Origin: Verrucomicrobiota bacterium
GTDB taxonomy: Bacteria > Verrucomicrobiota > Verrucomicrobiia > Limisphaerales > UBA11358
Direction: 5' to 3'
Assembly: GCA_028873125.1 (NCBI GenBank)
Contig: JAGWMQ010000014.1
Coordinates: 1-45,124 of the forward strand
Length of the DNA: 45,124 nucleotides
Position numbers and translations under genes: made by a program. The notes under the pieces are model-generated. The model was not told where the DNA came from. It was given only the letters and a program-made list of their open reading frames with translations, and made no database searches. Of this stretch, positions 7,575 to 16,574 are shown one piece after another. How positions within the stretch are numbered: position 1 is the stretch's first letter; every line of letters begins with the position of its first letter.

Positions 7575-9356
7575 ATGAAAAATCGAATCCTCCTGACATT
7601 GGCCGCCTTTACTTGCTGCTCCTTCCCCGCCGTTCCGGCCCCCACCCACTTGGACGAGACGCCCGCGCAGCGCGACGCCCGCATGGCGTGGTGGCGCCAG
7701 GCGCGCTTCGGCATGTTCATCCATTGGGGACTCTATTCCGAAGCCGCCGGCTATTGGCAGGGCCAACCCACGCGCGGCGCCGGCGAGTGGATCATGAACG
7801 ACATGCGAATTCCCCGGTCGCAATACGCCACACTGGCCTCCCATTTCGACCCGGTGAAATTCAACGCCGACGACTGGGTGCGCACCGCCAAGGCCGCCGG
7901 CATGAAGTATCTGGTGATTACTTCCAAACATCACGACGGCTTTTGCATGTTTCACACCCGGGCCACGCCGTACAATGTCGTGGACGGCACACCGTGGCGC
8001 AAAGACCCGCTCCTGGCCCTCAGCAAGGCCTGCCGCCGGCAGGGCGTCAAATTCTGCGTCTATTACTCCATCATGGATTGGCACAGCCCCGATCAGGAGC
8101 CGGCCGACCCCGACCCGGCGCACCCGACCTACAATCCAACCCGATTTGTGCCGGGCAAAAAGCGGGACTACATCCGATACATGAAAACCGAATTGAAGGA
8201 GTTGATTACCCAGTATCATCCGGCGGTGCTTTGGTTTGACGGCCAATGGATGAACGGTTGGACGGATGAGGATGGCCGGGCGTTATACCGTTATCTGCGC
8301 TCGCTGGACCCGGCCCTGATCGTCAACAACCGCGTCAAAGGCGCGGGCGATTACGAGACGCCCGAGCAACACATCCCGCCCCAGGGTCTGCCAGGTCATG
8401 ACTGGGAGACCTGCATGACGATGAACGACACGTGGGGTTACAAGAAAGAGGACCACCATTGGAAATCCACCCAGACACTCATCCGCAACTTGGTGGACAT
8501 CGCCAGCAAGGGCGGCAATTACCTGCTCAATGTCGGCCCCACCGGCGAGGGGCTGATCCCCGAGGCCTCCGTGGAGCGGTTGCGGGAGATCGGCAAGTGG
8601 CTGAAGGTGAACGGTTCGGCGATTTACGGCACCACCGCCAGTCCATTCACCCGGCAACTGCCGTGGGGACGTTGCACGATGAAGGTCTCCGGCGACGCGA
8701 CGACGCTTTACCTCCACGTATTTGAGTGGCCGCCCGACGGCAGGTTGCTCGTGCCCGGATTGATGAACATGAAGAGCAAGATAACGTCCGCCTATTTGCT
8801 GGCCGACCCGCTTCATGCTCTAGGCACCGAAACGACTGCGGACGGCACGGTTGTTTCCGTGCCTGCGAGCGCGCCGGACAAAATTTCATCCACGGTCGTT
8901 TTGAAGTTCAAAGGGGCGTCGGAAATCGTGGCGGCTCCCATCCTGCAAAAGCCCGACGGGTCGGTGCTGTTGCCCGCCAGCGAAGCGCGCTTGCACGGTT
9001 CGACGTTGCAATACGAATCCGGCGGGCCGCTGGACGACATCGGATACTGGACAAACCCGGAGGACTGGGCCGATTGGGAATTCAAAGTGGAACGCCCCGG
9101 CAAATTCACCGTCTCCGCCGTCATCGCGGCGCCGGCGCCGGCTTCTTTTGAGTTGTCCGCGGCCGGGCAGACTCTCCGTTGCGCCGCGCCGGTGACCGGA
9201 AGTTATGTCACGTTCAAACCGGTGGAACTGGGCGTCATTGAAATTTCCGTCGCCGGACGGGTGACCCTTGCTGTTCATCCCGTCAAAGCCGGCTGGCAAC
9301 CGATGAATTTAAAGGCGGTCAAACTGACGCCGGTCGTGGCGGGCGGCGGAGGATGA
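7575..9356 (+). CDS. Alpha-L-fucosidase, family GH29
   Basis: A secreted retaining exo-fucosidase of 593 residues that removes alpha-L-fucose from glycans. The start at 7575 gives a signal peptide (MKNRILLTLAAFTCCSFPAVPA). The GH29 barrel shows WWRQARFGMFIHWGLYS (39-55), KHHDGFCMF (118-126) and the nucleophile D222 in LWFDGQW. NYLLNVGPTGEG marks the end of the barrel. The last ~150 residues (from about 440) form beta-sandwich modules with YWTNPEDWADWEF, likely carbohydrate-binding. It is the first gene of a co-directional glycan locus and is followed by a LacI-type regulator. The 165 bases upstream contain a small hairpin (GGCTGC/GCAGCC near 7532-7548). Which linkage it prefers is not visible. 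Confidence 0.93.
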   Translation: MKNRILLTLAAFTCCSFPAVPAPTHLDETPAQRDARMAWWRQARFGMFIHWGLYSEAAGYWQGQPTRGAGEWIMNDMRIPRSQYATLASHFDPVKFNADDWVRTAKAAGMKYLVITSKHHDGFCMFHTRATPYNVVDGTPWRKDPLLALSKACRRQGVKFCVYYSIMDWHSPDQEPADPDPAHPTYNPTRFVPGKKRDYIRYMKTELKELITQYHPAVLWFDGQWMNGWTDEDGRALYRYLRSLDPALIVNNRVKGAGDYETPEQHIPPQGLPGHDWETCMTMNDTWGYKKEDHHWKSTQTLIRNLVDIASKGGNYLLNVGPTGEGLIPEASVERLREIGKWLKVNGSAIYGTTASPFTRQLPWGRCTMKVSGDATTLYLHVFEWPPDGRLLVPGLMNMKSKITSAYLLADPLHALGTETTADGTVVSVPASAPDKISSTVVLKFKGASEIVAAPILQKPDGSVLLPASEARLHGSTLQYESGGPLDDIGYWTNPEDWADWEFKVERPGKFTVSAVIAAPAPASFELSAAGQTLRCAAPVTGSYVTFKPVELGVIEISVAGRVTLAVHPVKAGWQPMNLKAVKLTPVVAGGGG

Positions 9357-9417
9357 GGCACCGTGCGGCGGTGCGGCCGACATCTCGCTGCCGACGGCCG
9401 GCTCCCGCAAAACGATC

Positions 9418-10455
9418 GTGGTCACGCAGGAACAGGTCGCGCGCAAACTCGGCTTCTCCCGCCAACTGGTGACGTTGGCGCTGGCCGGTTATCCGCACGT
9501 CGCCGAGGCCTCGCGGCGGCGCATCCTGGCCGCCGCGCGCAGCATGGGGTATCGCCCCAATCCTCACGCCCGCGCCTTGAAAGCCGGCCGCACCGGCATT
9601 GTGGCCCTGTGGGTGCCCGACCAGATTTCCAGCCATTACACGCAGGTCGCCCGCGAAATGAACCGCCGGGTCAAGCAGGCGCGCCATGAACTGATCATCA
9701 GCGAAGTCGGCACGCCCGAGGCGGAACGGTTGTTGTCGCACGTGCCGGTGGACGGCATATTTGCCGTGGACGCCCCGGATCAGGTGCGCCGGCATCTGCG
9801 GTCGCCGGACTCCCGGGTGCCGGTCATCAGCCTGGGCGCCGAGTGTTGCGCACGGACCGACTTCGTCCGGGTGGATTTGGACGCCGGCACCCGGGCAGTG
9901 ATGCGGCATCTGATCGGCTCCGGTTATCGCCGGATTGTGCATGCCACGTTCATGCATCCCAACCATCCTTACGCCGGCCGCAGGACGGTTTACACCGAAG
10001 CGATGCGCCGGGCGGGGTTGAAGGCGGAATTTTTTCTCTATCCGCTTTCCGAGCAGCAACGTGGCATCGTGCGCCGGGGAATCCGACGGTTCATCCGGCG
10101 GCGCGGCGCGCCCGAAGCCATCTTCTGCCACTCGGACGACGTCGCCCTTGGCATCTATCGGGGCCTGTGCGATTTGAAACTTCGCGTGCCGGAAGACGTG
10201 GCCCTGGCCGGCTGTGACGGCATCCAGGACACCGAGTATCTGGAATGTCCCATCACCACCCTGGTGCAACCGGTCGCCGACATGTGCGCCGAGGCGTGGG
10301 AGTTTCTGGAAAAACGGCTGAAACAACCCCAAGCCCGGCGGCAGCGCGCTGTTCTGAAGCCTCAACTGGTGGTGCGCGCATCCTCCCTCCGCCCGGTCCG
10401 CGGTGCGCGCCGTGATGAAGCGCCGGCGAGGGGGTGCAGATTTAGCAGGAGATAA
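9418..10455 (+). CDS. LacI-family transcriptional regulator
   Basis: A 345-residue sugar-responsive repressor. The N-terminus carries the LacI helix-turn-helix and hinge (VTQEQVARKLGFSRQLVTLALAGY, then RRRILAAARSMGYRPNPHARAL). The remainder is a periplasmic-binding-protein-like effector domain (TGIVALWVPDQIS...), ending with CDGIQDTEYLECPITTLVQP. The start is taken as GTG 9418; no ATG lies in frame upstream, and this start places the HTH at residue 3, as in the family. It sits between the fucosidase and the GH-D hydrolase, so it probably controls this locus in response to a released sugar. I found no clear LacI-type operator by eye. The protein has an unusually Arg-rich C-terminus. Confidence 0.9.
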   Translation: MVTQEQVARKLGFSRQLVTLALAGYPHVAEASRRRILAAARSMGYRPNPHARALKAGRTGIVALWVPDQISSHYTQVAREMNRRVKQARHELIISEVGTPEAERLLSHVPVDGIFAVDAPDQVRRHLRSPDSRVPVISLGAECCARTDFVRVDLDAGTRAVMRHLIGSGYRRIVHATFMHPNHPYAGRRTVYTEAMRRAGLKAEFFLYPLSEQQRGIVRRGIRRFIRRRGAPEAIFCHSDDVALGIYRGLCDLKLRVPEDVALAGCDGIQDTEYLECPITTLVQPVADMCAEAWEFLEKRLKQPQARRQRAVLKPQLVVRASSLRPVRGARRDEAPARGCRFSRR

Positions 10456-10517
10456 TTGCACTTGAATGCGCCGCCGCAGAGGATAGGATGCGCCTGCGAA
10501 CACCTGTTGGACGAACA

Positions 10518-12464
10518 ATGAAACTCATCGTTTCCATTCTGCTGTTGGCCGCATGGCTGCCCGCCGCGCGCGCCAGGGAATTGCGCCTGGAAAACCGGTC
10601 CCTCGCCTGGCGCGGCGATGTCACGGACGGAAAATTGCGCCCCGCCGAGGTGGACGACCGCCTGAACGGCGCCAGGCTCGCGTTCGCCGGCGACTGTTTC
10701 GAACTGGTGCTCGGCGACGGAACGGTTTTGACCTCCTCCGATTTTTCGCCCGCGGGGGCGCCGGTCGTCGAGAAGCTCAAACGCGAACCGGATTCGCCGA
10801 CGCTGGCGCGCCGTTTTCCGGGCCGGCAACTGGTCGCCAGATTCACCGCCCCCGGCAAGCATCTGGACGCGGCATGGCGGGTGCGGCTGCGCGACGGCGC
10901 CACTTACGTGCGGCAGGAACTCACCTTGCGTGCCGTCGGCCAGGACGTGCCCATCAAGGAGATTGTGCTGTTCGACCAAAAGGTTCCCGGAGCAAAAGCG
11001 ATGGGCGCGGTGGACGGTTCTCCGGTCGTGGCCGGCGACTTTTTCTTCGGTTACGAGCAGCCCATGTCTCAAAACACGGTGGACGCCAACGGCCGGGTGC
11101 GCTGTTGCTTCCTGCGCAACGCCGTGTTGAAGCGCGGCGAAACCCTGACCCAAAGCGGCGTCATCGGCGTTGTTCCGGACGGACAGTTGCGCCGTGGATT
11201 TCTTGCTTATCTGGAACGCGAGCGCGCTCATCCCTACCGGCCCTTCCTCCATTACAACTCCTGGTATGACATCGCGTGGGTCCGCCGGAAATACAACCAG
11301 GCCGAGGCGGTGAACGCCATCCGCCAGATCGGGCGCGAATTGGTGAAACAACGCGGCGTCAAGGTGGATTCGTTCCTGTTCGACGACGGCTGGGACGACA
11401 ACCGGACGCTCTGGAAATTCAACGGCGGTTTTCCGGACGGCTTCGCGCCGTTGAGGGTGGCCGCCGCGCGGTATCACGCCGGCATCGGCGTGTGGCTCTC
11501 GCCCTTCGGCGGCTACGGACAGGCGAAGGAGCAGCGGTTGAAGTACGGCAGCAAGTTCGGCTTTGAAACCAACGCCTACGGGTTTTCACTGGCCGGCCCG
11601 AGGTATTACGCGCGATTCCGCGACATCTGCCTGGAGATGATCCGGAAGTACGGCGTCAACACGTTCAAATTCGACGGCCTGGCCGCGGGGGCCAGGGCCG
11701 GCGAAAGCGGGCTGACGCGGGACGGCGACGCGATGCTGCAGTTGATTGGCGATCTGCGCGCCGCCGAACCGGACCTTTACATCAACCAGACCACCGGCAC
11801 CTGGCCCTCGCCGTTCTGGCTGCTGTACGTGGATTCAACCTGGCGTGGGGGCAACGATCATTGGTTCGCCGGAAAAGGCTCCTGGTGCCAGCAGTGGATG
11901 ACCTACCGCGACGGGCAAACGTATCACAATGTCGTGCAACGCGCGCCGTTGTATCCGCTCAATTCGCTCATGCTGCATGGCGTCATTTACGCGACGAATG
12001 CCGAGCACCTGAACGCCATAAGCGACGCCGATTTCGCCGATCAAGTCCGCGAATTTTTCGGCAACGGCACCCAACTACAGGAACTCTACATCACGCCCGG
12101 GCTTTTGGACACCCGGAACTGGGATGACCTGGCCGAAGCCGCCAAATGGTCGCGCGCCAACGCCGACGTGCTGGTGGACACCCATTGGGTCGGCGGCGAT
12201 CCGGCCAAAGACGAAGTGTACGGCTGGGCGTCCTGGTCGCCGCACAAGGCAATCCTGGTCCTGCGCAATCCCGGCGACCAACCCGCGACCTTCACGGCGG
12301 ACGTGAAGGAATTGTTCCAATTGCCGCCGCGCGCGCGGACCCGTTATCTCATGCGCAGCCCGTGGAAAAGCGACCTCCACCGGCCGCCGGTAAAATTGCG
12401 GGCCGGCCGGCCGCACACGTTCGCGCTGCAACCGTTTGAAGTTCTGGTTTTGGAGGCAAAATGA
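10518..12464 (+). CDS. Clan GH-D glycoside hydrolase, alpha-galactosidase-like (GH36/GH27)
   Basis: A secreted glycosidase of 648 residues. The start at 10518 yields a signal peptide (MKLIVSILLLAAWLPAARA); an in-frame ATG at 10488 would bury it. An N-terminal beta-sandwich (about 20-240) precedes a TIM barrel. Barrel motifs are LHYNSWYD (245-251), SFLFDDGWDD (285-294), GIGVWLSPFGGYG and TFKFDG, with D386 matching the clan GH-D nucleophile. A short C-terminal sandwich (from about 570: WASWSPHKAILVLRNPG) ends the protein. Such proteins are often annotated as enterotoxin or melibiase-like; the exact GH family and substrate (alpha-galactose is likely, alpha-GalNAc possible) are not fixed by sequence. 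Its stop overlaps the next gene's start (ATGA), so the two are translationally coupled. Confidence 0.8.
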   Translation: MKLIVSILLLAAWLPAARARELRLENRSLAWRGDVTDGKLRPAEVDDRLNGARLAFAGDCFELVLGDGTVLTSSDFSPAGAPVVEKLKREPDSPTLARRFPGRQLVARFTAPGKHLDAAWRVRLRDGATYVRQELTLRAVGQDVPIKEIVLFDQKVPGAKAMGAVDGSPVVAGDFFFGYEQPMSQNTVDANGRVRCCFLRNAVLKRGETLTQSGVIGVVPDGQLRRGFLAYLERERAHPYRPFLHYNSWYDIAWVRRKYNQAEAVNAIRQIGRELVKQRGVKVDSFLFDDGWDDNRTLWKFNGGFPDGFAPLRVAAARYHAGIGVWLSPFGGYGQAKEQRLKYGSKFGFETNAYGFSLAGPRYYARFRDICLEMIRKYGVNTFKFDGLAAGARAGESGLTRDGDAMLQLIGDLRAAEPDLYINQTTGTWPSPFWLLYVDSTWRGGNDHWFAGKGSWCQQWMTYRDGQTYHNVVQRAPLYPLNSLMLHGVIYATNAEHLNAISDADFADQVREFFGNGTQLQELYITPGLLDTRNWDDLAEAAKWSRANADVLVDTHWVGGDPAKDEVYGWASWSPHKAILVLRNPGDQPATFTADVKELFQLPPRARTRYLMRSPWKSDLHRPPVKLRAGRPHTFALQPFEVLVLEAK

Positions 12465-14986
12465 AATTGCAAATCGAAACTCCTGAAAAAAGAATTTTCA
12501 GACACGCTCGAAGGCACGCCCTCAAAGCGGCCGCCGGCGCCGGTCTCCACGGGGCCTTCGCGCGGTGCCGGCTTCCAGGCGCATTATCCGGAGTATTGGG
12601 CGCGGCTCTGTTCGGATTCGGGCTGGCGTTGCCGGCGGCGCCGATGGCCAGTCCGAATCTGGATCAACCCGGACAGCCTTTCACGTGGGCGGCGTATCCC
12701 ACGGACGAAATCGGCCTCGCGGATGCGCTCGCCGGCACGGAAATTACACCTTCCGGTTCGCTTTATACCGGCTATGGCGAGTTGTTCTTCGAGGTCGGCA
12801 ATCCGGGCCGGCTGGTCCGGCAGCGCATCCGCACTTTGAGTCGGGGCGACCTGCCCATCATCCATTACCGGTTTCACGACGGGCAAGTGAACTACCGCGC
12901 AACCTTGTTTAGCTGGGCGCTGGATTCCCGGCAGCCCGACCGGGATCCGATCAACTACGTCCGGATCCGCATCCATAACGCCGCGACGGGGCCGCGGACG
13001 ACCGTCTTCACCATCGCGTTTTGCTACAGGCTTGCGGATGAGCACCGTTTTCGCCGCCCCGCCACTCCCGCCAGGCCGGGGGACTACAGCCAGCCGGGTG
13101 TGGAGTTCGATCCGCACTGGACGTACGGTTTCCAATCCGGGTCAAACTGCGATTTTGCGGTGCGCTCCAACCAAGTCGTGTATGTGCTGCCGACACAACC
13201 GCAACCCTGCCTTTGGTTGACGACTTCCCAGCCCTACCGGCATCCCGCCGCGCCCCCGGTTTCGCCGGCCACGCCGGTCCTGCTGGCCCGGTATGAATTG
13301 ACGCTGAAGCCGGACGATCGGCGCGAGTTGGCTTTTAAAATGCCGGCGCGTCCAATCGCCCTCGACGACGCCGCCGCGCGGGCGGAGCTTGAGCGCGGCC
13401 GCCTGGACCAGGCGCTGAACGCAGCCAAGTCCTGGTGGCGGTCTCAACTCGACGGCGGCATGCAACTCCACATCGGCGAGAAGAAAGTCGAACAGACGTT
13501 TCGCGCCGCCTTGATGTATCTGCTGCTGGGGCGGGAGCGCGTGGCGGTGCGCGGCCAGGACGGCGCCGTCGAAAACCTTTATGTTCAAACGGTCAACCTG
13601 GCGCAATACCACGCCTTTTGGCTGCGCGACGGGTCCTACATGGTCCACGCCTACGATCTGACGGGACACGCGCACCGCGCTGCGCAGGCCCTGGACTTTT
13701 TTGCGCGGTTCCAGAAACCGGACGGCGATTTTCTGTCCCAGCCCGGTGAGAATGACGGCTGGGGCCAGGCGCTGTGGGCTTACGGCCAGCACTTTCAACT
13801 CACCGACGACCGCCCGTTTGCCCAAGCGGTGTTTCCGCGCGTTGAGCAGGCGGTGGCATGGCTGGAAAAGGCGCGCGCCGAGGATGCGTTGCACGTGCTG
13901 CCGGGCGGCGCACCCCATGATGACGAACTGCCAAACGGCTGGGGACATCTGACCGGGGACAACTTCTACGCCCTGGACGGTCTGAACGAGGCGATTTTGA
14001 TGGCGCGCGCGCTGGGGCATGAACGCCTGGCCGCCGCCTGGCAGGCCCAATACCGCGACTATCACGACGCGCTGTTCCAACGCCTTGACCAACTGGCCCG
14101 GACGAATGGCGGTTATATTCCGCCCTGCCTGGACACCAACGGGGGGATGGATTGGGGCAACCTGCTGGCCCTCTATCCGCATGAACTGCTCGCGCCAATG
14201 GATCCCCTGGCGACCGGGACGCTGCGCCACGCCCTGGCGCATTACGCCGAGGGCATCATGTGCTACGGCCCGCGGTTGCACCTGTATCTGACCATGAACA
14301 ACACCGAGGCTTGGATCGCCCGCGGTCAACAGCGCCCGGCCCTGCGCGAACTGTACGCCATTCTCGCCCACACCTCCTCGACCCAGGCCGGCTGGGAGGT
14401 CGGTCCGCCGCCATGGACGACGCGAGACTTCGGCGGCGACCTGGCCCCGCACAACTGGTTTGGCGCCGATTACATCGCCGTGGTGCGCAACATGCTGCTT
14501 CGCGAGCAGGACAAAAACCTGGACCTCCTGTCCGTGTTGTCGCCGGCCTGGAGTGAACCCGGCAAGACGTTATGGGTCAGCAATGCGCCCACGCAGTTTG
14601 GACCGGTAAGCTTCCTGGCCAAGTTCACACCGCGAGGCATGGAACTCCATCTGGATGAACATTTCCGTTCTCCGCCGGACCGGATTCGATTGCACCTGCC
14701 CTGGTATGCTGCGGTCAGCCGCGTTTTGATAGATGGCCACTCAGCCACCGGGCAGGACCGGGAGATTTCGCTGCCACCCGCCGCGCGCACGGTGACGGTG
14801 GATTGGCAGCGGACAGGAGCAGACCTGTCGGACTGGAGTTACCGGGCCGCGGTGCAGCAGTTTGAGAGCGGGTGGCGCCAACACTGGCACAGCAGCCACC
14901 CCGCGCACCCGCCGGGCCGGCGCGCCCTGAACGGCCAGGGCGATTCTTCCGATGCCTTCTCCCGGGCTTCAGTGGCGAGCAAATAA
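12461..14986 (+). CDS. Six-hairpin (alpha/alpha)6 glycosidase, family unassigned
   Basis: A predicted secreted glycan-active enzyme of 841 residues. A long basic N-terminus precedes a hydrophobic export segment (about 40-62: ALSGVLGAALFGFGLALPAA). An N-terminal beta-sandwich (about 70-310) is followed by an alpha/alpha toroid (about 345-690). Toroid features include FWLRDGSYMVHAYDLTGH (387-404), the aromatic-rich QPGENDGWGQALWAYGQHF, and DDELPNGWGHLTGDNFYALDGL. This layout is shared by GH15, GH63, GH65, GH78 and GH94-like enzymes; I cannot choose among them. The likely acids are D390 in LRDGSYM and an acidic residue in the DDELPNGWG or GENDGWG segments. The start overlaps the previous stop (ATGA). 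Confidence 0.75.
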   Translation: MKLQIETPEKRIFRHARRHALKAAAGAGLHGAFARCRLPGALSGVLGAALFGFGLALPAAPMASPNLDQPGQPFTWAAYPTDEIGLADALAGTEITPSGSLYTGYGELFFEVGNPGRLVRQRIRTLSRGDLPIIHYRFHDGQVNYRATLFSWALDSRQPDRDPINYVRIRIHNAATGPRTTVFTIAFCYRLADEHRFRRPATPARPGDYSQPGVEFDPHWTYGFQSGSNCDFAVRSNQVVYVLPTQPQPCLWLTTSQPYRHPAAPPVSPATPVLLARYELTLKPDDRRELAFKMPARPIALDDAAARAELERGRLDQALNAAKSWWRSQLDGGMQLHIGEKKVEQTFRAALMYLLLGRERVAVRGQDGAVENLYVQTVNLAQYHAFWLRDGSYMVHAYDLTGHAHRAAQALDFFARFQKPDGDFLSQPGENDGWGQALWAYGQHFQLTDDRPFAQAVFPRVEQAVAWLEKARAEDALHVLPGGAPHDDELPNGWGHLTGDNFYALDGLNEAILMARALGHERLAAAWQAQYRDYHDALFQRLDQLARTNGGYIPPCLDTNGGMDWGNLLALYPHELLAPMDPLATGTLRHALAHYAEGIMCYGPRLHLYLTMNNTEAWIARGQQRPALRELYAILAHTSSTQAGWEVGPPPWTTRDFGGDLAPHNWFGADYIAVVRNMLLREQDKNLDLLSVLSPAWSEPGKTLWVSNAPTQFGPVSFLAKFTPRGMELHLDEHFRSPPDRIRLHLPWYAAVSRVLIDGHSATGQDREISLPPAARTVTVDWQRTGADLSDWSYRAAVQQFESGWRQHWHSSHPAHPPGRRALNGQGDSSDAFSRASVASK

Positions 14987-14989
14987 TAA

Positions 14990-15193
14990 GGGCATGGCTG
15001 GGTGAAATGGCACGACATTGCCGCAGAGGCGTGAAACTACATCGAGCGCGAAAAGTTATGGGTCGGAAGGCGAACGGCATCGCGAACACCGCTCCGTCCC
15101 GTGGCGAAGGTTCCATGCCCGGAGTTCCGCATCGTCAAGGCGCCGGCCGGTCCGGCCATTTCCGAGGTGGGTTTGTTTTTCGAAAAACCATGA
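14990..15193 (+). pseudogene. Fossil C-terminus of a secreted enzyme
   Basis: One frame reads GHGWVKWHDIAAEA, then an in-frame TGA (15032-15034), then NYIEREKLW... and finally EFRIVKAPAGPAISEVGLFF before TGA at 15191-15193. The end resembles the discoidin-like C-terminus common in GH29 fucosidases and related glycosidases. That terminal TGA overlaps the ATG of the kinase gene as ATGA, the same coupling used elsewhere in this cluster. It is probably the residue of a deleted glycosidase gene. Confidence 0.35.
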
Positions 15194-16563
15194 ATGTGAA
15201 GCCCCTCATTGCGCCGCCGTTGGACGCCGGGTTTTTGCCCGCGGCCCTGTTCAATCGCAACTATGTTCAAACCGCCAAGGCGTCCGGCAAAGCCGTGCCC
15301 CTGGTCATCGGCCTGGAACGCGAAAACGGTTTGCTGTCCCGCCACGAGACGGTCGTCCTGCCCGAGGCCGGCGCGGACACGCTCCGCTACGTCGAGCGGG
15401 TGGTGAAATTTCTGCTCTGGTCGCGCGGCGGCTGGAAACTCCGGCTGGGCGGCCCGAAGGAGCTTGGCCGGACCATCCAACGCAGCTTTGCGGCTGACGG
15501 CCCGCGAGCATTCGACACCGACCTGATGGCCCGCGTCTATGAGCGGCCGTTTGAAGTGGTCTTGACCGGGACCGACGCCGTGCCTCCGGAAAGGGAAATG
15601 AGCGCGAGCCTGGGCGGCCATCTGGTCGGCTGCCGCATTGGATTTGACCTGGGCGCCAGCGATTACAAGGTCGCCGCCGTTCGGGAAGGCGAAGCGGTTT
15701 ACAGCGAGGAATTTCCCTGGAACCCCAGGGACCAGCCCGACCCGGACTATCACTACGGGCACATCAACGCCGGCCTGAAAAAGGCCGCCGCTCATCTGCC
15801 GCGCGTGGAGGCCATCGGCGGCAGTTCGGCGGGCGTCATTGTGGACAATAAAATCATGGTCGCATCCTTGTTCCGCGCCGTGCCGTTGGCGCAGTTTGAC
15901 CGGGCCAGGAACATTTTTTTGCGGCTCCGCGACGAGTGGCGGGTGCCGCTCGAAGTGGCCAACGATGGCGACGTGACCGCGCTGGCCGGGGCGATGTCGC
16001 TCAAGGCCAACGGCATGTTGGGCGTGGCCATGGGGTCGAGCGAGGCCGCCGGCTATCTGGATCCGAAAGGCCGCATGACCGGCTGGTTGAGCGAATTGGC
16101 GTTCGCGCCGGTGGATTACAATCCCAACGCCGCCGCGGATGAATGGTCCGGCGACCGCGGCGTCGGCGCCCTCTATTTTTCGCAGCAGGCGGTGGACAAA
16201 CTGCTGCCCGCCGCCGGCATCGCCGTGCCGCGGGAAATGGGGTTGCCCGGCCGCCTCAAGGAAGTTCAAAGCCTCATGGCCCGCGGCGATGCGCGCGCCG
16301 CCAGGATTTACGAGACCATTGGCGTTTACCTCGGCTACACGATTGCGCTGTATGCGGACTTTTACGAATTCCGGCACATGCTGATCCTCGGCCGCGTCAC
16401 CACGGGCCAGGGAGGGGACATCGTGCTGGCCCGGGCGCGCGAGGTGTTGAAGGAGGAGTTTCCCGAGGTCATGGAGAAAATCCAGTTGCACGTGCCCGAC
16501 GAAAAGAGCCGCCGTGTGGGTCAGGCGGTGGCCGCCGCCAGCCTGCCGGCCTTGAAAAGCTGA
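15190..16563 (+). CDS. ROK/hexokinase-like sugar kinase
   Basis: A cytosolic protein of 457 residues with an actin/hexokinase ATPase fold. The phosphate-1 motif FDLGASDYKVAA lies around residues 149-160. It is followed by EAIGGSSAGVIV, the DGDVTALAGA segment and AMGSSEAAGYLD. The N-terminal ~140 residues (RNYVQTAKASGKAVPLVIGLERENG) are an additional region not usual in short ROK kinases. The ROK zinc motif (CxCGxxGCxE) is not present, so it is a divergent relative. It likely phosphorylates a monosaccharide released by the neighbouring hydrolases, though a regulatory role is possible. Start at ATG 15190, overlapping the fossil stop. Confidence 0.7.
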   Translation: MNVKPLIAPPLDAGFLPAALFNRNYVQTAKASGKAVPLVIGLERENGLLSRHETVVLPEAGADTLRYVERVVKFLLWSRGGWKLRLGGPKELGRTIQRSFAADGPRAFDTDLMARVYERPFEVVLTGTDAVPPEREMSASLGGHLVGCRIGFDLGASDYKVAAVREGEAVYSEEFPWNPRDQPDPDYHYGHINAGLKKAAAHLPRVEAIGGSSAGVIVDNKIMVASLFRAVPLAQFDRARNIFLRLRDEWRVPLEVANDGDVTALAGAMSLKANGMLGVAMGSSEAAGYLDPKGRMTGWLSELAFAPVDYNPNAAADEWSGDRGVGALYFSQQAVDKLLPAAGIAVPREMGLPGRLKEVQSLMARGDARAARIYETIGVYLGYTIALYADFYEFRHMLILGRVTTGQGGDIVLARAREVLKEEFPEVMEKIQLHVPDEKSRRVGQAVAAASLPALKS

Positions 16564-16574
16564 AGGAACGGGCC

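Noticed and set aside
9319-10518. 399-codon minus-strand open frame
   Set aside because: Antisense to the LacI-type regulator, which has clear domains.
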